From Ophiosphaerella korrae (taxonomy: Eukaryota; Ascomycota; Dothideomycetes; Pleosporales; Phaeosphaeriaceae), in NCBI GenBank assembly GCA_028456385.1, contig JALNQF010000400.1:1-35151 (forward strand): 35,151 nt of DNA, written 5' to 3'. Below, one piece after another: positions 24,134-33,560 of the stretch. The translations under genes and the position numbers were made by a program. Each line of letters opens with the position of its first letter. The stretch's first letter is position 1. The notes under the pieces are model-generated. The model had not been told where the DNA came from and made no database searches. It saw only the letters and a list, made by a program, of their open reading frames with translations.

Positions 24134-24629
24134 TGTAATAAGCTTACTTAGGGTTAACTTCCTAGTAGCCTTTAGGTTATTAGTAGATTAAGAAGTAATA
24201 ATAAAAGCTTATATAGTAATCTATAATAGGCTATAAATAATAGAAGATATTTTACAACTATCTTAGTATTATCGCTCTTAGTTAATAATTAAATTACTAA
24301 TACTATCCTAATAATAGATATTACTACTAACTATATACCTAGGTTCTTTAGCTAACTTAGTACTTTATATTTACTAAGATCGCGAATTATAAATTTATTA
24401 CGTGCTTAGCTTTATACTTTAAATTTACTAAGATTATAAATTACGAATTTATTACGTACTTAGCTTTATACTTTATATTTACTAAGATCGCGAATTGTAA
24501 ATTTATTACGTATCTCTATTGTAGTTAGTTTTCTAGTTAAGTTTATTACTCTATAGGTTGTACGTACTTTTATTATCTATAGTAGAGCTAACTAGCTTAA
24601 ATTAGCTTCCTCTTATTATAGCTATAATA
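24134..24629 (-). repeat. 5' LTR of element 4, tandem-repeat subtype
   Basis: This LTR of 496 bp is on the minus strand. The first part (24134-24335) is the usual family sequence. The centre (24361-24513) holds three tandem copies, 54 bp in period, of a unit starting TACTTTATATTTACTAAGAT. The right part (about 24535-24629) is a much diverged form of the usual end, closing GCTATAATA. It is clearly different from the LTR at the other end of element 4. Confidence 0.8.
24361..24513. repeat. Three 54-bp tandem units in the LTR
   Basis: Units start at 24361, 24415 and 24469; the third is shortened. Units 1 and 3 keep GATCGCGAATT while unit 2 reads GATTATAAATTACGAATT. They occupy the place that holds palindromes in other LTRs. 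Confidence 0.8.
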
Positions 24630-26608
24630 TATAGCGTACTAGCTTTACTTTAGATTATAACTATATAATATTATAATCTTTAGTATATAAGTCTTACTCT
24701 TAACTTATACTAGAGTTTATAAAAGTCTTAAGTATTTAATAAACTCTTATTATAGTAGCTCTTTAAGTTTACTATATTATAGTTCTAGTTAAAGTTTCTA
24801 CTACTCTCTTTTTACTAGTACTAGCGCTAATATTCTAAAAAGAAATATATACTAAAGAAAAGTAGTTTTACTACCTTATAAGTTATAAAGCTTTAGCTTA
24901 TACTTACTATATATACTTAAGTAAAGGTGTACTTATACTAGGTATTAAACCTAGGTAGTAGTACTAAAGAAAAAAAAGACCTCTAAACCTATATAAATTA
25001 CTAGCGCTTAATTTATAAGAACTAAGTAATAAAGTACTCTAGACTCTACTAAAACTTTTACTAGCTAGTACTAAAGATCTAAATCTCTATAAACTAATAG
25101 CTAAATATATTAATATAGTATATAACTTCTATAACTTAGCTTATTATACTATTACTTAGTTATATAAAAAACTTCTATCCTCTTAAAAGCTAGCTACTTA
25201 AACTAAAATAATACTAGCTAATAACTACTTCTTTACTTATACTAAGTATATATATAAGATAAAGATATACTATAAATAGTAAACTATAAATCTAGTAAAA
25301 AACTAAGAGAATACTTTAAAGCTACTATACTATAAAAAATCTATAAAATACGCGCTAGAACTAAGTCCCTAGAAAAATAAACTTAGAAACTTACTATACT
25401 AACTACTTTTAAAAAAAAGTACTAAGTAACTTCTAATAATATCTTAAATCTCTTTTATAGAAAGATTAAAAAAAATAAGTAATAGACTCTAAATTATTTA
25501 TCTAGCTAAGACTACTTAGTAAACTAAATTTTAAACCTAATATAATTCCCTAATAAGTACTAGGCGCCTTCTTAGCTAATAGCTCTATAATAAACTAAGC
25601 TACTTCTAACTAACTTATTATAGAAGAATTTAACTTAGATATAAACCTTACTTCTTTTAACTAAAGTAGCTCCTTAAAGTATAAACTAGTTACTAAAGTT
25701 TTTTTTAATAACTAGACTATATTAATTAACTTAATTAATAACGCCTAACTAAATATTAGATAAGTATTATTACTCTAGCTTATACCTAAGCTAGAGAACT
25801 TAGAAGAGCTAAGAGATAACTTACTACTAAACTCTATAATTAATAAAAACCTACTACTAAAAATTGTCTTTATATTTTAAGATAAACTTAAGAAATTACT
25901 TACTAAGTTTACTAAGCTCTTACTCTTATTTTATACTTTATTACTAACTTTATACTAAAGAATTAAAGATAATAAACTTAGTAACTACTTATTACTTATA
26001 GAATTTACCTTAGTAAGAATAGTATTATACCTAGTAGTTATAAATACATAGATATAAGACGTAATTAATATAGTAAATAAATAAAAATAGAAGCTTATAT
26101 CTAAAGTAAGTAAAGTAGATAAATAACTCTCTTAATAAGATAACTAATTAGCCTAACTCTAAGAATACCTAGCGTAATTACTACTAGACTATAACTATAT
26201 TTTAGAGTAATAAAATACTATAAGTAAAAGAGCTACTTAGTATATAACTACTTATATAAAGTAGTAATTTACTAAGAAGACCTAATAGCTAAATAAACTA
26301 AACTAGAAACTTTTAACTTTAATATACTAGTATAAAAAGAAATAAAATTATACTATACTAAGATCTTACTATAAAGCTAGTAACCTAGCTTCTTTAAAAG
26401 AGAGTTTAAACCCTAAGTACTAGTAGTAAGCTACTATATCTTTAATAGACAAGAGTTTACTTTAACTTTTTTTTAACTAGTATCTAAAAGTAAGTCTTTA
26501 ATTTTTACTAGTATAAAGAATAAAAAGACTACTTTATAAAATCTTTATAATTTTTAAGTATAAGATACTATATAGATATTATATCTTTTATCTAGTCTAT
26601 ATATAATT
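24630..26608 (+). pseudogene. Unassigned RIP-degraded coding relic, part 1
   Basis: No match to the chromovirus copies was found. On the plus strand long stretches read in one frame with only TAA and TAG as stops: about 24970-25500 in one frame and about 25620-26250 in another, so there is at least one frameshift. The implied product is rich in Leu, Lys and Asn. Around 26090-26240 it has evenly spaced Leu and stop-for-Gln positions that look like a coiled coil. The first 250 bp show no clear frame. The frame evidence says this was a protein gene of some repeated sequence, since RIP needs repeats, but I do not recognise the family and see no catalytic motif. It is interrupted at 26609 by a solo LTR and goes on at 27014. 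Confidence 0.5.
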
Positions 26609-27008
26609 TAATATAGGCGTAATAAGAGAAATCGAGATAGAGCTAATTAGTCTTAACTTAAGTACTAACAAAGTATAGGACAAGTAAGGTAATAATTTAG
26701 ATTAGGAAACAAATTACAACCTAAATACGTAGTAGTAATCTATAAATACATATAATAGATTAAAAGTAATATATAAGGTTATACAAATAGATTAGTAGAA
26801 GTATATAGTTAGTAGCGATACGCATTATTAGGATAGTATTAGTAATCTACTCTCTAACCTAAAACGCTAATACTTAATATTATATATACAAATTAACTAT
26901 TATTTATAGTTATTACTTAATTACTATATAAGCTTTTGTTATTACCTTCTAATCTACTAATAATACTAGAAGGGTTACTTGTAATCGATAGTAGGAGACC
27001 CTATTACA
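26609..27008 (+). repeat. Solo LTR with TAATT target duplication
   Basis: This single chromoviral LTR of 400 bp is on the plus strand. It starts TAATATAGG and ends CCCTATTACA, the intact family end. TAATT flanks it on both sides (26604-26608 and 27009-27013). With no internal sequence attached, it is what remains after recombination between the two LTRs of an inserted element. It carries the conserved GGATAGTATTAGTAAT block and a TATATAAG box near 26924. Confidence 0.9.
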
Positions 27009-27013
27009 TAATT

Positions 27014-28070
27014 ACTCTATTACTAATAGAAAAAAAAATATTAGCTTATAAACTTAAGCTAATATTATTATATACTACTATATAAGATTAGCTTATATAT
27101 ACTTTACTATACTAAATAGTATTACTTACTTATACTAAGAAGAATTTATATATTCCTTTATACTATTCTACTAATTTAGTAATATAAATATAGTAGGATT
27201 AAGAGAAGTACGTTATAAAACCTTAGAAATAGCTAAATTTATACTAGATTAACTAATCTATAAAACTACCTAATTAGTATAAGCTAAATTCCTCTCTAAA
27301 TTTAATAATATTAGTTATAAACTATAATAGAACTTATAGCTATATAATATCTACCTTTAAAAAAAGCTATAACATTAGCTTAGAAAAGCTACTAGTACTA
27401 CTTCTAGTATCTATAATAGCCTTACTAATTTTTAAAAGATAATCTTAATACTAAAAAATAAAGTAAATAATTATAACCTAAATATAGGTTCTAAGAAAAC
27501 CTAGCTTTATACCTTAGTACTTATAAGAGCTAAACTAAAAGCGTAGATATAAAACTTTAAAGAAGAACTAGCTATAATCTTTTAAGAACTAAAATACTAT
27601 TAAATATAACTAGAAAGTATATTTAGAAGAATATACCTAACTAGTAAAAAGGCTACCTTAATTAAAACTAAAGGCTCTAAAGTAATTTTATACTAAGGCT
27701 ATAGAAAAGTAAATATTAAGAAGCTAGACTATACTACTTATAAATAAATAAAAGCTACTAGATCTAAAAAACTTACTAATACTATAAACTACTATAAAGC
27801 TATCTATGTAGTAATAGTTACTAAAATAGATATAGAAATAGAAGACTAATTCTTTAAATATAACTTCTAACTAGATATAGAGCTAGAACTAGAGCCTAAC
27901 TTAGATTAAGATTTAGAAAATAACGTTCTCTAAGCTTAAAGCTTTAACCTAAAGATTATATAGACTAAAAGAGCGTAATTTACTACTAAAGTATAACTCC
28001 TAGTATAGCTATATCTTATATACTTATCTATAGAATATAGATAGTCTAGTATAAGAAACTACTAACTAAT
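27014..28070 (+). pseudogene. Unassigned RIP-degraded coding relic, part 2
   Basis: This continues the unknown sequence after the solo LTR. From about 27195 to 28065 the plus strand reads in long open stretches interrupted by TAA and TAG, with a Lys-rich composition and an acidic stretch near 27880-27920 (repeated Glu-Leu and Asp). A region around 27540-27700 looks like amphipathic helices. I cannot name a family. It is cut at 28071 by the LTR of element 5, so the end of the gene, if any, lies beyond element 5 and outside the window. Confidence 0.45.
27037..27066. repeat. Perfect 12-bp inverted repeat
   Basis: The arms AATATTAGCTTA (27037-27048) and TAAGCTAATATT (27055-27066) enclose a 6-base loop. 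It lies just right of the solo LTR, in the unassigned relic, and could form a hairpin. No role can be inferred. Confidence 0.7.
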
Positions 28071-28497
28071 TATAATAGGCTACCTAGTTATTAACTACTA
28101 AGCGCCTTAGGAAAGAGTATAGTAGTCTAAAGGTTAATAACTAAAGTACGTATTATAATTAAGTAATAAACTTGTAAATAATAGAATAATTCTTATAATA
28201 ATAATATATTATCGCTCTTAGTTAAAGATTAGATTACTAATACTATCCTAATAATACGTATTCTTACTAACTATATACTTATATCTATTCTTAGTAATAA
28301 TAGATTATAGATTACTAATCTATTAATCTATATTATATTTCTATCTATATACTCTATAGATCTATAGATTATAATACGTATCCTAATTATAGTTTATTTC
28401 TTAATCTAAGTTATTACTCTACTTATCTTATACTTTATTAGTACTTAAGTTAAGACTAATTAGTTCTATTTTAATTTCTCTTATTATATCTATAATA
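28071..28497 (-). repeat. 3' LTR of element 5
   Basis: This minus-strand LTR of 427 bp begins TATAATAGG and ends CTATAATA on the plus strand. It is strongly mutated but clearly the family LTR, with the block of the conserved GGATAGTATTAGTAAT in reverse near 28237. Its cassette is a shorter AT palindrome set (28285-28375). Its partner LTR is not in the window. Confidence 0.83.
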
Positions 28498-29671
28498 CTA
28501 TTCTATCCTTTAAGTAGATTCTTAAATATCTATCTTAGAGCTAAAGTTATTTATCTAGTTTCTTTATTAATATATAGTTTTTTATCTTCTCTTATACTTA
28601 ATTCCTTAACTTATTATTATATTACTCTAGCTAATTATATATTATACTATAGTATTACAATATTCTCTTATTCTAATTATAAATCTTTAAACTCTCTATT
28701 AGTTTATCTTTTTTTAAAGTATAGTAAGGCTTATAAAGTGTATATTTATACTAATACTTATATTTTTTATAACTTATCTAGTATTTTTATAGTAGAGTAT
28801 AAGTTAAAGATACTTATATACGTATCTATACTTATTTATAATAAGAAGAGCTATTAACTATACTTAAGAAAAACTATTATTATAAATTATAGAAGCTAAA
28901 AGAAAGTATAAGAAGTTATAAGAAGCCTTTTATTATACGCTAGAAGAATATTAAATTTAACTTCTTAAGAATTAGATATAGCTATCTAATAATTAGACTT
29001 ATTTAACTTGTCTTTAAAAGATAAAGGCCTTAAATAATAAGAAGTCTATTACGTAGTCTACTCTCTTAGAATCTAAGCTAGACTTTAAGGATATAGTAGA
29101 GGCTACTTAGGCTCTTATTATATTAGGCGTACCTAATACCTCTTAGCTTATTATTAATAGCGTAAGCTTTTTTAGTTTACTACTAGGTACTCTAAAAGAT
29201 TTTAATTTTAGAACTCTTCTAATTTCTTAGAGTAGTTAAAGTTATCTTCTAGTTCCTATATATCTTCTTATAGTTACTCTTTCTTATCTATTCTTATTTA
29301 TTCTACTAGATAATAGTTTCTTCTATTATAGAACTAATACTATAAAATCTTTTTAACTTTCTATTCTTTTTTTTCTCTATATATATCTACTTTATATACT
29401 AGTAGTTCTACTTCTTATAGTACTTTTTTTAGTATTACTATATAGAATATTAGGTATATCTTTATTTTATCTAGTAGTCTTAACTTAAATATAACTAGTA
29501 TAACTTTTTTCTCTATCTTATATAGTTTTATCTTTACGTAATCTAATTTTAAATTTAATTATTTACTCTTAATATTTTTTTATACTAACTATACTTTTTC
29601 TTCCTCTTTAAACTAAGGTCTCTCTCTATATTTCTTATTATAGTACTTTACTATTTAATCTTATAGGAATT
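28498..29671 (-). pseudogene. Element 5: chromovirus 3' end, cut by element 6
   Basis: This is the minus-strand remnant after the LTR. It begins with a damaged purine tract (28498-28512), then a 3' region with the antisense-oriented segment (about 28850-29160), the chromodomain (about 29190-29330) and the C-terminal part of integrase up to 29671. At that point, in a sequence equivalent to about 19105 of element 4 (GAATT), element 6 is inserted. The rest of pol and gag should be found on the far side of elements 6 and 7, outside the window. Confidence 0.8.
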
Positions 29672-29940
29672 TATCGCGAGCTACAAAGTATAGTTAGAGA
29701 GTAATTAATAGATCTATTAACTATAGAGAGCTTTACTTAAACTAGCTAATATACTTATATAGAGCTAAGGTAGTAGTGTATACTTATACTATAGAGAGCT
29801 CTAATAGGCTTACTTGTACTAAGCTAAGTACTAAGCTACGCTTGTATATATATACTTATAATATACTCTCTAGCTTAATAAACTTATAAAGAGGGCTAAT
29901 AGTACTAAGCTCTATCTCTAATTAATAAAAAGTAAATACA
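29672..29940 (-). repeat. 3' LTR of element 6 (inner edge uncertain)
   Basis: Bases 29672-29829 match 31692-31849 without gaps. Some two dozen differences are C-to-T or G-to-A in this copy and two are transversions. The inner edge cannot be compared because the other copy is cut by element 7. A TGT on the minus strand at 29940 would make an LTR of 269 bp, but no convincing purine tract lies beside it, so the edge is a guess. Confidence 0.6.
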
Positions 29941-30137
29941 AAAAGCTATTACTACGCCTCTTAGTACGTTAGGAGCTAGTAAGGCTTACTATAAACGTAA
30001 GTATATAAGGTAAAGAAAAGGCTAAGCTTTAAAGCTTAAAAAGGCTATTACTATACCTCTAAGTATATTAGGAACTAGTAAGGCTTACTATAAACGTAAG
30101 TATATAAAGTAAAGGATAGGCTAAGCTTTTAAAGCTT
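29941..30137. repeat. Two tandem copies of a roughly 98-bp unit
   Basis: Unit 1 is 29941-30037 and unit 2 is 30038-30137. Both run from AAAAGCTATTACTA or AAAAGGCTATTACTA through GGCTTACTATAAACGTAAG to TAAAGCTTA. They differ mainly by transitions. They lie between the end of the gag relic and the 3' LTR of element 6, where pol would be expected in a complete element. Confidence 0.8.
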
Positions 30138-31270
30138 AAATAGAATTGTAGCTCTTAGTACGTACTTAGGTAATTAATCTAGAGATATATAGCTTAAATC
30201 TTTAAATAGAGTATAGGAATATTATAGCACTTTTAACCTACTAGGCTACTAAACTTAAGATAGGTAGCTAAATAGAGTAATACTCCTCTAAAACTTTTTA
30301 CTAGGTATAAAGCTAACAAAGCTTACGCCTTTAACGTACTAAGGTACTAGAGACCCTTACTCTTTAAGATTAAACTTTTTTTAGTAAGCTTAGCGCGCAG
30401 AGCTTAATATTACTTGGTTTAGAAGCGCTCTTTAATTTCTTTTATACCTTATAGATCGCCGCGCCCTTGTAGAGCCTCTTGTAGGCGTTTACACTCTACT
30501 AGTTTCTACCTATACTTAAATTAATTCTAGTATAGGTATAAGTACTACTAAATAGCTCTTAGCGTAGCGTACGCACTTATACTGTACTAGCTCTCCTTTG
30601 TACGTGCGAGCTAAGAGAACTAGTAAGAGTATTTAACAAGCGTGTATTAAAGGGCTGCTCTAGGTCGTGCTAGAGCGTCTATCTCTCTTTAAGCCTACTC
30701 TAGCTCGTACTTTACTACTGCGCGTAAGAAATCCTTAATTAGGAGCACGCCCTTTACTTCCTCGAGCTCTAGGAGCTCTGCGTTTGCGTGCGCGCGAGTC
30801 TAGTTAAGTATCTATATCTCTAGCGACTAAGCTTTGCTAGATTGAGGCCTGTACGTAGCCTTATAGTAGGTATCCCTTACCTACTCCTTCTAGTTATCTG
30901 CGTTTAGGTAGAGGTCCAATTTGAGCTCCTTGAGTAGCGCTTGAAGCGACGAATCAGTAGCTCGTAGAACCGCGAGCTCGAGCCTCTGCGAGTTAACTGT
31001 TACGTATACCTAGTTCTAAACTACTTGTATCTTTACTACAAGCTTCTAGTATATAGAGAGTCTTATAGCATAGACTTTGAGAGCGTCCTCATCTTCATCT
31101 TTATTATTAGGAGCAGTTGGCTTATTAATGACGTATAGAGGAGCGTCTAGATCTATCTTTTCCCATATACCTCTGGCTTTTGCGTGGTATTTCAGCTGGG
31201 CGTACTACGGCGTAAACGATTTGCTGTCGAGGAGGCGTACGCTCTTGAGCGGAGTGGCCGTCAAGTCCAT
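30138..31270 (-). pseudogene. gag: Ty1/copia-type gag relic of element 6
   Basis: On the minus strand a single frame runs from an ATG at 31270-31268 (context CGCCATGG) to about 30265, some 335 codons, with stops that are almost all TAG or TAA. The start has the pattern W-Y-A-Q-L-K-Y-H-A-K-A-R-G-I-W-E-K-I-D, the Trp now being a TAG at 31207-31205. This is the typical N-terminal block of fungal copia Gag. Further on come S-L-E-x-W-I-L and D-F-L-R-A-V, also known from that family. Damage rises from right to left: the first 100 codons have four stops, the last third many. The final 130 bases (30138-30264) have no clear frame. No zinc knuckle was found. The family call rests on remembered motif patterns. 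Confidence 0.7.
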
Positions 31271-31678
31271 GGCGTTTGAGTGCGCAATGCGAGCTGCCGA
31301 CGAGCTGGCGATAGAGTGCTGCCTCTGTGCGAATCGTGCTGCCGATGCGAGCTGACGTTGGAGGGCTGCCTCTACTTGATTCGTGCTGCCGATGCGAGCT
31401 AACGATGCGAGCTGCCGACGAGTTGGCGATGCGTGCTGCCGTCAATAGAGGGCTGCCTCTGCGCTGCGAGCTGCCTCTGCGAGCTGACAATTGAGGAGCA
31501 GCCTCTTGTGTGATGCGAGCTCACGACGAGCTGACGATAGAGGCCTGCTGTGATGCGTACTCGCGATGCTGCCGACGCTAGGGCTACCTCTGTGCGCACG
31601 ATAGGAGGGAGCAGGGAATAGATTACTACTATAGCTAGTTGCTTTGCTCAAAGTGATGCGTAGAGAAGATTGCGCAAA
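31271..31678. repeat. GC-rich leader with degenerate tandem repeats, little RIP
   Basis: About 400 bp lie between the primer site and the gag start of element 6. They are built of irregular copies of a 20-to-35-bp motif with the words GATGCGAGCTGACG, GAGCTGCCGACG and GAGGGCTGCCTCTG. CpA, TpG and CpG are common here, unlike anywhere else in the window. Short open frames occur on both strands but only follow the repeats, and I do not regard them as genes. As the leader RNA it could fold or bind Gag, but that is speculation. Confidence 0.75.
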
Positions 31679-31691
31679 CCAGGCTCATAAC
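31679..31691 (-). promoter_or_regulatory. Primer binding site, tRNA-iMet anticodon loop
   Basis: On the minus strand GTTATGAGCCTGG follows the LTR end GCGACA without a gap. Its complement contains GGCTCATAAC, the anticodon stem-loop of eukaryotic initiator methionine tRNA (anticodon CAT). Drosophila copia and yeast Ty5 prime from this internal part of the tRNA. It fixes the orientation of element 6 and the inner edge of its 5' LTR. Confidence 0.75.
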
Positions 31692-31849
31692 TGTCGCAAG
31701 CTGCAAAGCGTAGTTAGGGAGTAATAAATAGATCTATTAACTATAGACAGCTCTACTCAAACTAGCTAATATACTCGTACAGAGCTAAGGTAGCGGTGTG
31801 TACTCGTACCGTAGAGAGCTCCAATAGGCTCGCTCGTACTAAGCTAAGC
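31692..31849 (-). repeat. 5' LTR of element 6, truncated by element 7
   Basis: This is the less mutated copy of the 158-bp repeat. On the plus strand it starts TGTCGCAAGC and is cut at 31849 by the LTR of element 7. The missing part of this LTR should lie beyond element 7, outside the window, together with the second copy of the GAATT target site. Confidence 0.75.
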
Positions 31850-32295
31850 TATTACAACAGTAACAAGAGAAACTAAGATAGAACCAATCAGCCCTAACTT
31901 AAATGCTGACGAAGCATAGGACGAGCAGGGTAACAACCTAGATTAGGAAACCACTTACAATTAGGACACGTAGGTAATCCCTTAATCTGTTAAGTGCATG
32001 GATAGAAAATAATTACAGATTAATAGATTAGTAATCTATAATCTGTAGTCGCTAAGACTAAATACAAGTAATAGATTAATAGAGTACTAGGAATATATAA
32101 TTAGTAGAAATACGCATTATTAGGATAGTATTAGTAATCTAATCTCTAACCTAGAATACTAATACTTAACATTATATACACAAATTAACTATTATTTATA
32201 GTTATTACTAATTATAATATAAGCTTTTATTATTAACTCTTAATCTACTAATAACTAGTAGTTACTTGTAGTTAATAATAGGTAACCCTATTATA
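31850..32295 (+). repeat. 5' LTR of element 7
   Basis: This chromoviral LTR of 446 bp is on the plus strand. It starts TATTACAAC and ends CCCTATTATA, followed by the family leader CCTTACTAATTTAG. The first 140 bp keep many CA and CG pairs and are much less mutated than any other LTR start here. The rest is as degraded as elsewhere. The left flank TAAGC (31845-31849) should be its target duplication. Confidence 0.85.
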
Positions 32296-33560
32296 CCTTA
32301 CTAATTTAGTTATTAAGAGAAGCAAAGCGTAAGTAGCGTATAGTCTAAGCTAATATAATAGTAGAAAGTTTAACTAAAAAAGGAGTTAAGGTACCCTTAA
32401 GTAGTTATAAATTAGATAACACTATATAGAAAGTAATTAAAGATTACCTAAATAACCTAATCTCTAAGAAGGAAGATACAAAGTTAGTAAATAACTCCCT
32501 AGAAATATAAAATAAAGAACTCTAAAACTATATAAAATAAAATAAGGTATAAATTAAAGCTATTATTAAAAGATAAAACTAGATAGAATAAATTACCTAA
32601 AGACTAGAGTTAAGTATAATAAAGAAACTACCTAAAATACCTATACTAAAGAAGTTTAATAGAATAAGAGAGAAACTAAGACTTTTTATAGTATTAGTCT
32701 AACTCTAGATTAATATATAAGTACTATATTTTAAAAGAGAAGATAAGAAAGTAATATATATTAGAATATACTTTAAAGAGGATATAATAAGATAGTTTAA
32801 ACCTTACTAAATAGATTACAAAATATATACCTTAATAACCTAAAAGGATAAGATAAAAGTTATCTTTAGAAGTTATAAATACTTTACTAAATAAATAAGA
32901 GTAGTATTTAGAGATATAGATATTACCTAATAAGCTAAAGAAAAGCTTAAAAAGCTTATATAGAATAAGAGTATTCCTAAGTATATATTATAATTTAAAT
33001 AACTATTATAAAATATAGAATAGAATAAGTTAGCTCTAATATTATAATTTAAACAAGAACTAAACTTAAAAATCTAATACAAGATAATTTATATAGAAAA
33101 CTAAGAATACTAGAAGCTCTAAAGTAATAAGTAATATAAATTAATAATAATCTTTAAGAATAGAAGAAGAATAAGTATAGAGGCTAACTTAGGATATAAG
33201 ATACTAAGGACCTTATAATACTTAACGCTAACAAGGATAAAAAGAATAAGAAGAATAAAGACTTTACGTATTTTAGCTATAGTAAGAAAGGTTACTACTC
33301 TAAAGACTACTAATCTAAGAAGAAAAAGGATATAGTATATTATAAATATAAGAAACTAAGATACTTTATAAAAGACTATAGAAGTAAAGACTCTAAAAAA
33401 GATAAAGAAACGTAGTCTAAAATAACTAAGAAGAAGAAAGAAGTACTAAAAGTATAAGCTAAACCTTAGAAGAAAGTAGCTAGGAGTAAAGAATTATAAT
33501 ACGTAATACTTTACTAGACATTTTATTATAAAGATAACTACTATATATATCTTTTTAAGA
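32296..33560 (+). pseudogene. gag: gag relic of element 7
   Basis: This is plus-strand Gag, collinear with 3654-4870 of element 2. The capsid-like R-E-K-L-R-x-F segment lies near 32658-32690 and the two zinc knuckles near 33265-33385, with the Cys codons turned to Tyr. TAA and TAG break every frame. The first bases after the LTR give the leader GAGAAGCAAAGCGTAAG, one of the less mutated versions in the window. Confidence 0.82.

Larger units (their letters stand above)
17540..24629 (-). mobile_element. Element 4: full-length chromovirus with mismatched LTRs
   Basis: This minus-strand element has an LTR at each end (17540-17997 and 24134-24629) and a 6,136-bp internal region in the same order as element 2. 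The two LTRs are of different subtypes and lengths (458 and 496 bp). The flanks TAATA (17535-17539) and TATAG (24630-24634) do not match. Newly inserted elements have identical LTRs, so this is probably a recombinant between two related elements, or one whose ends diverged greatly. It also preserves the empty target site used by element 2 (21604-21608). Confidence 0.8.
29672..31849 (-). mobile_element. Element 6: copia-like element with gag but no visible pol
   Basis: Direct repeats at 29672-29829 and 31692-31849 (158 bp, no gaps) flank about 1.8 kb. Read on the minus strand, the right repeat ends GCGACA and is followed at once by a primer site matching the anticodon loop of initiator methionine tRNA, then a repeat-rich leader, then a Gag relic of Ty1/copia type. 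There is no trace of protease, integrase or reverse transcriptase before the other repeat. It therefore resembles non-autonomous elements that carry gag only, although an internal deletion is possible. It inserted in element 5 and was later hit by element 7, which truncates its 5' LTR. Only the left flank GAATT (29667-29671) of its target site is visible. Confidence 0.7.

Noticed and set aside
13456..24629. Elements 3 and 4 as a single composite element
   Set aside because: They lie on opposite strands, each has its own set of pol domains, and a complete LTR stands between them.
31077..31355. Plus-strand open frame of 92 codons starting at TTG
   Set aside because: It has no ATG start and is antisense to the copia-like gag start. 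It runs into the leader repeats. It is open only because this stretch is GC-rich and little mutated.
31125..31490. Minus-strand open frame of 121 codons
   Set aside because: It overlaps the gag start in another frame, and its first half is only the translation of the tandem repeats. The gag frame starting at 31270 has the family motifs.
31399..31651. Two further short minus-strand frames
   Set aside because: Both lie entirely in the degenerate tandem repeats and overlap each other; repeat translation, not genes.
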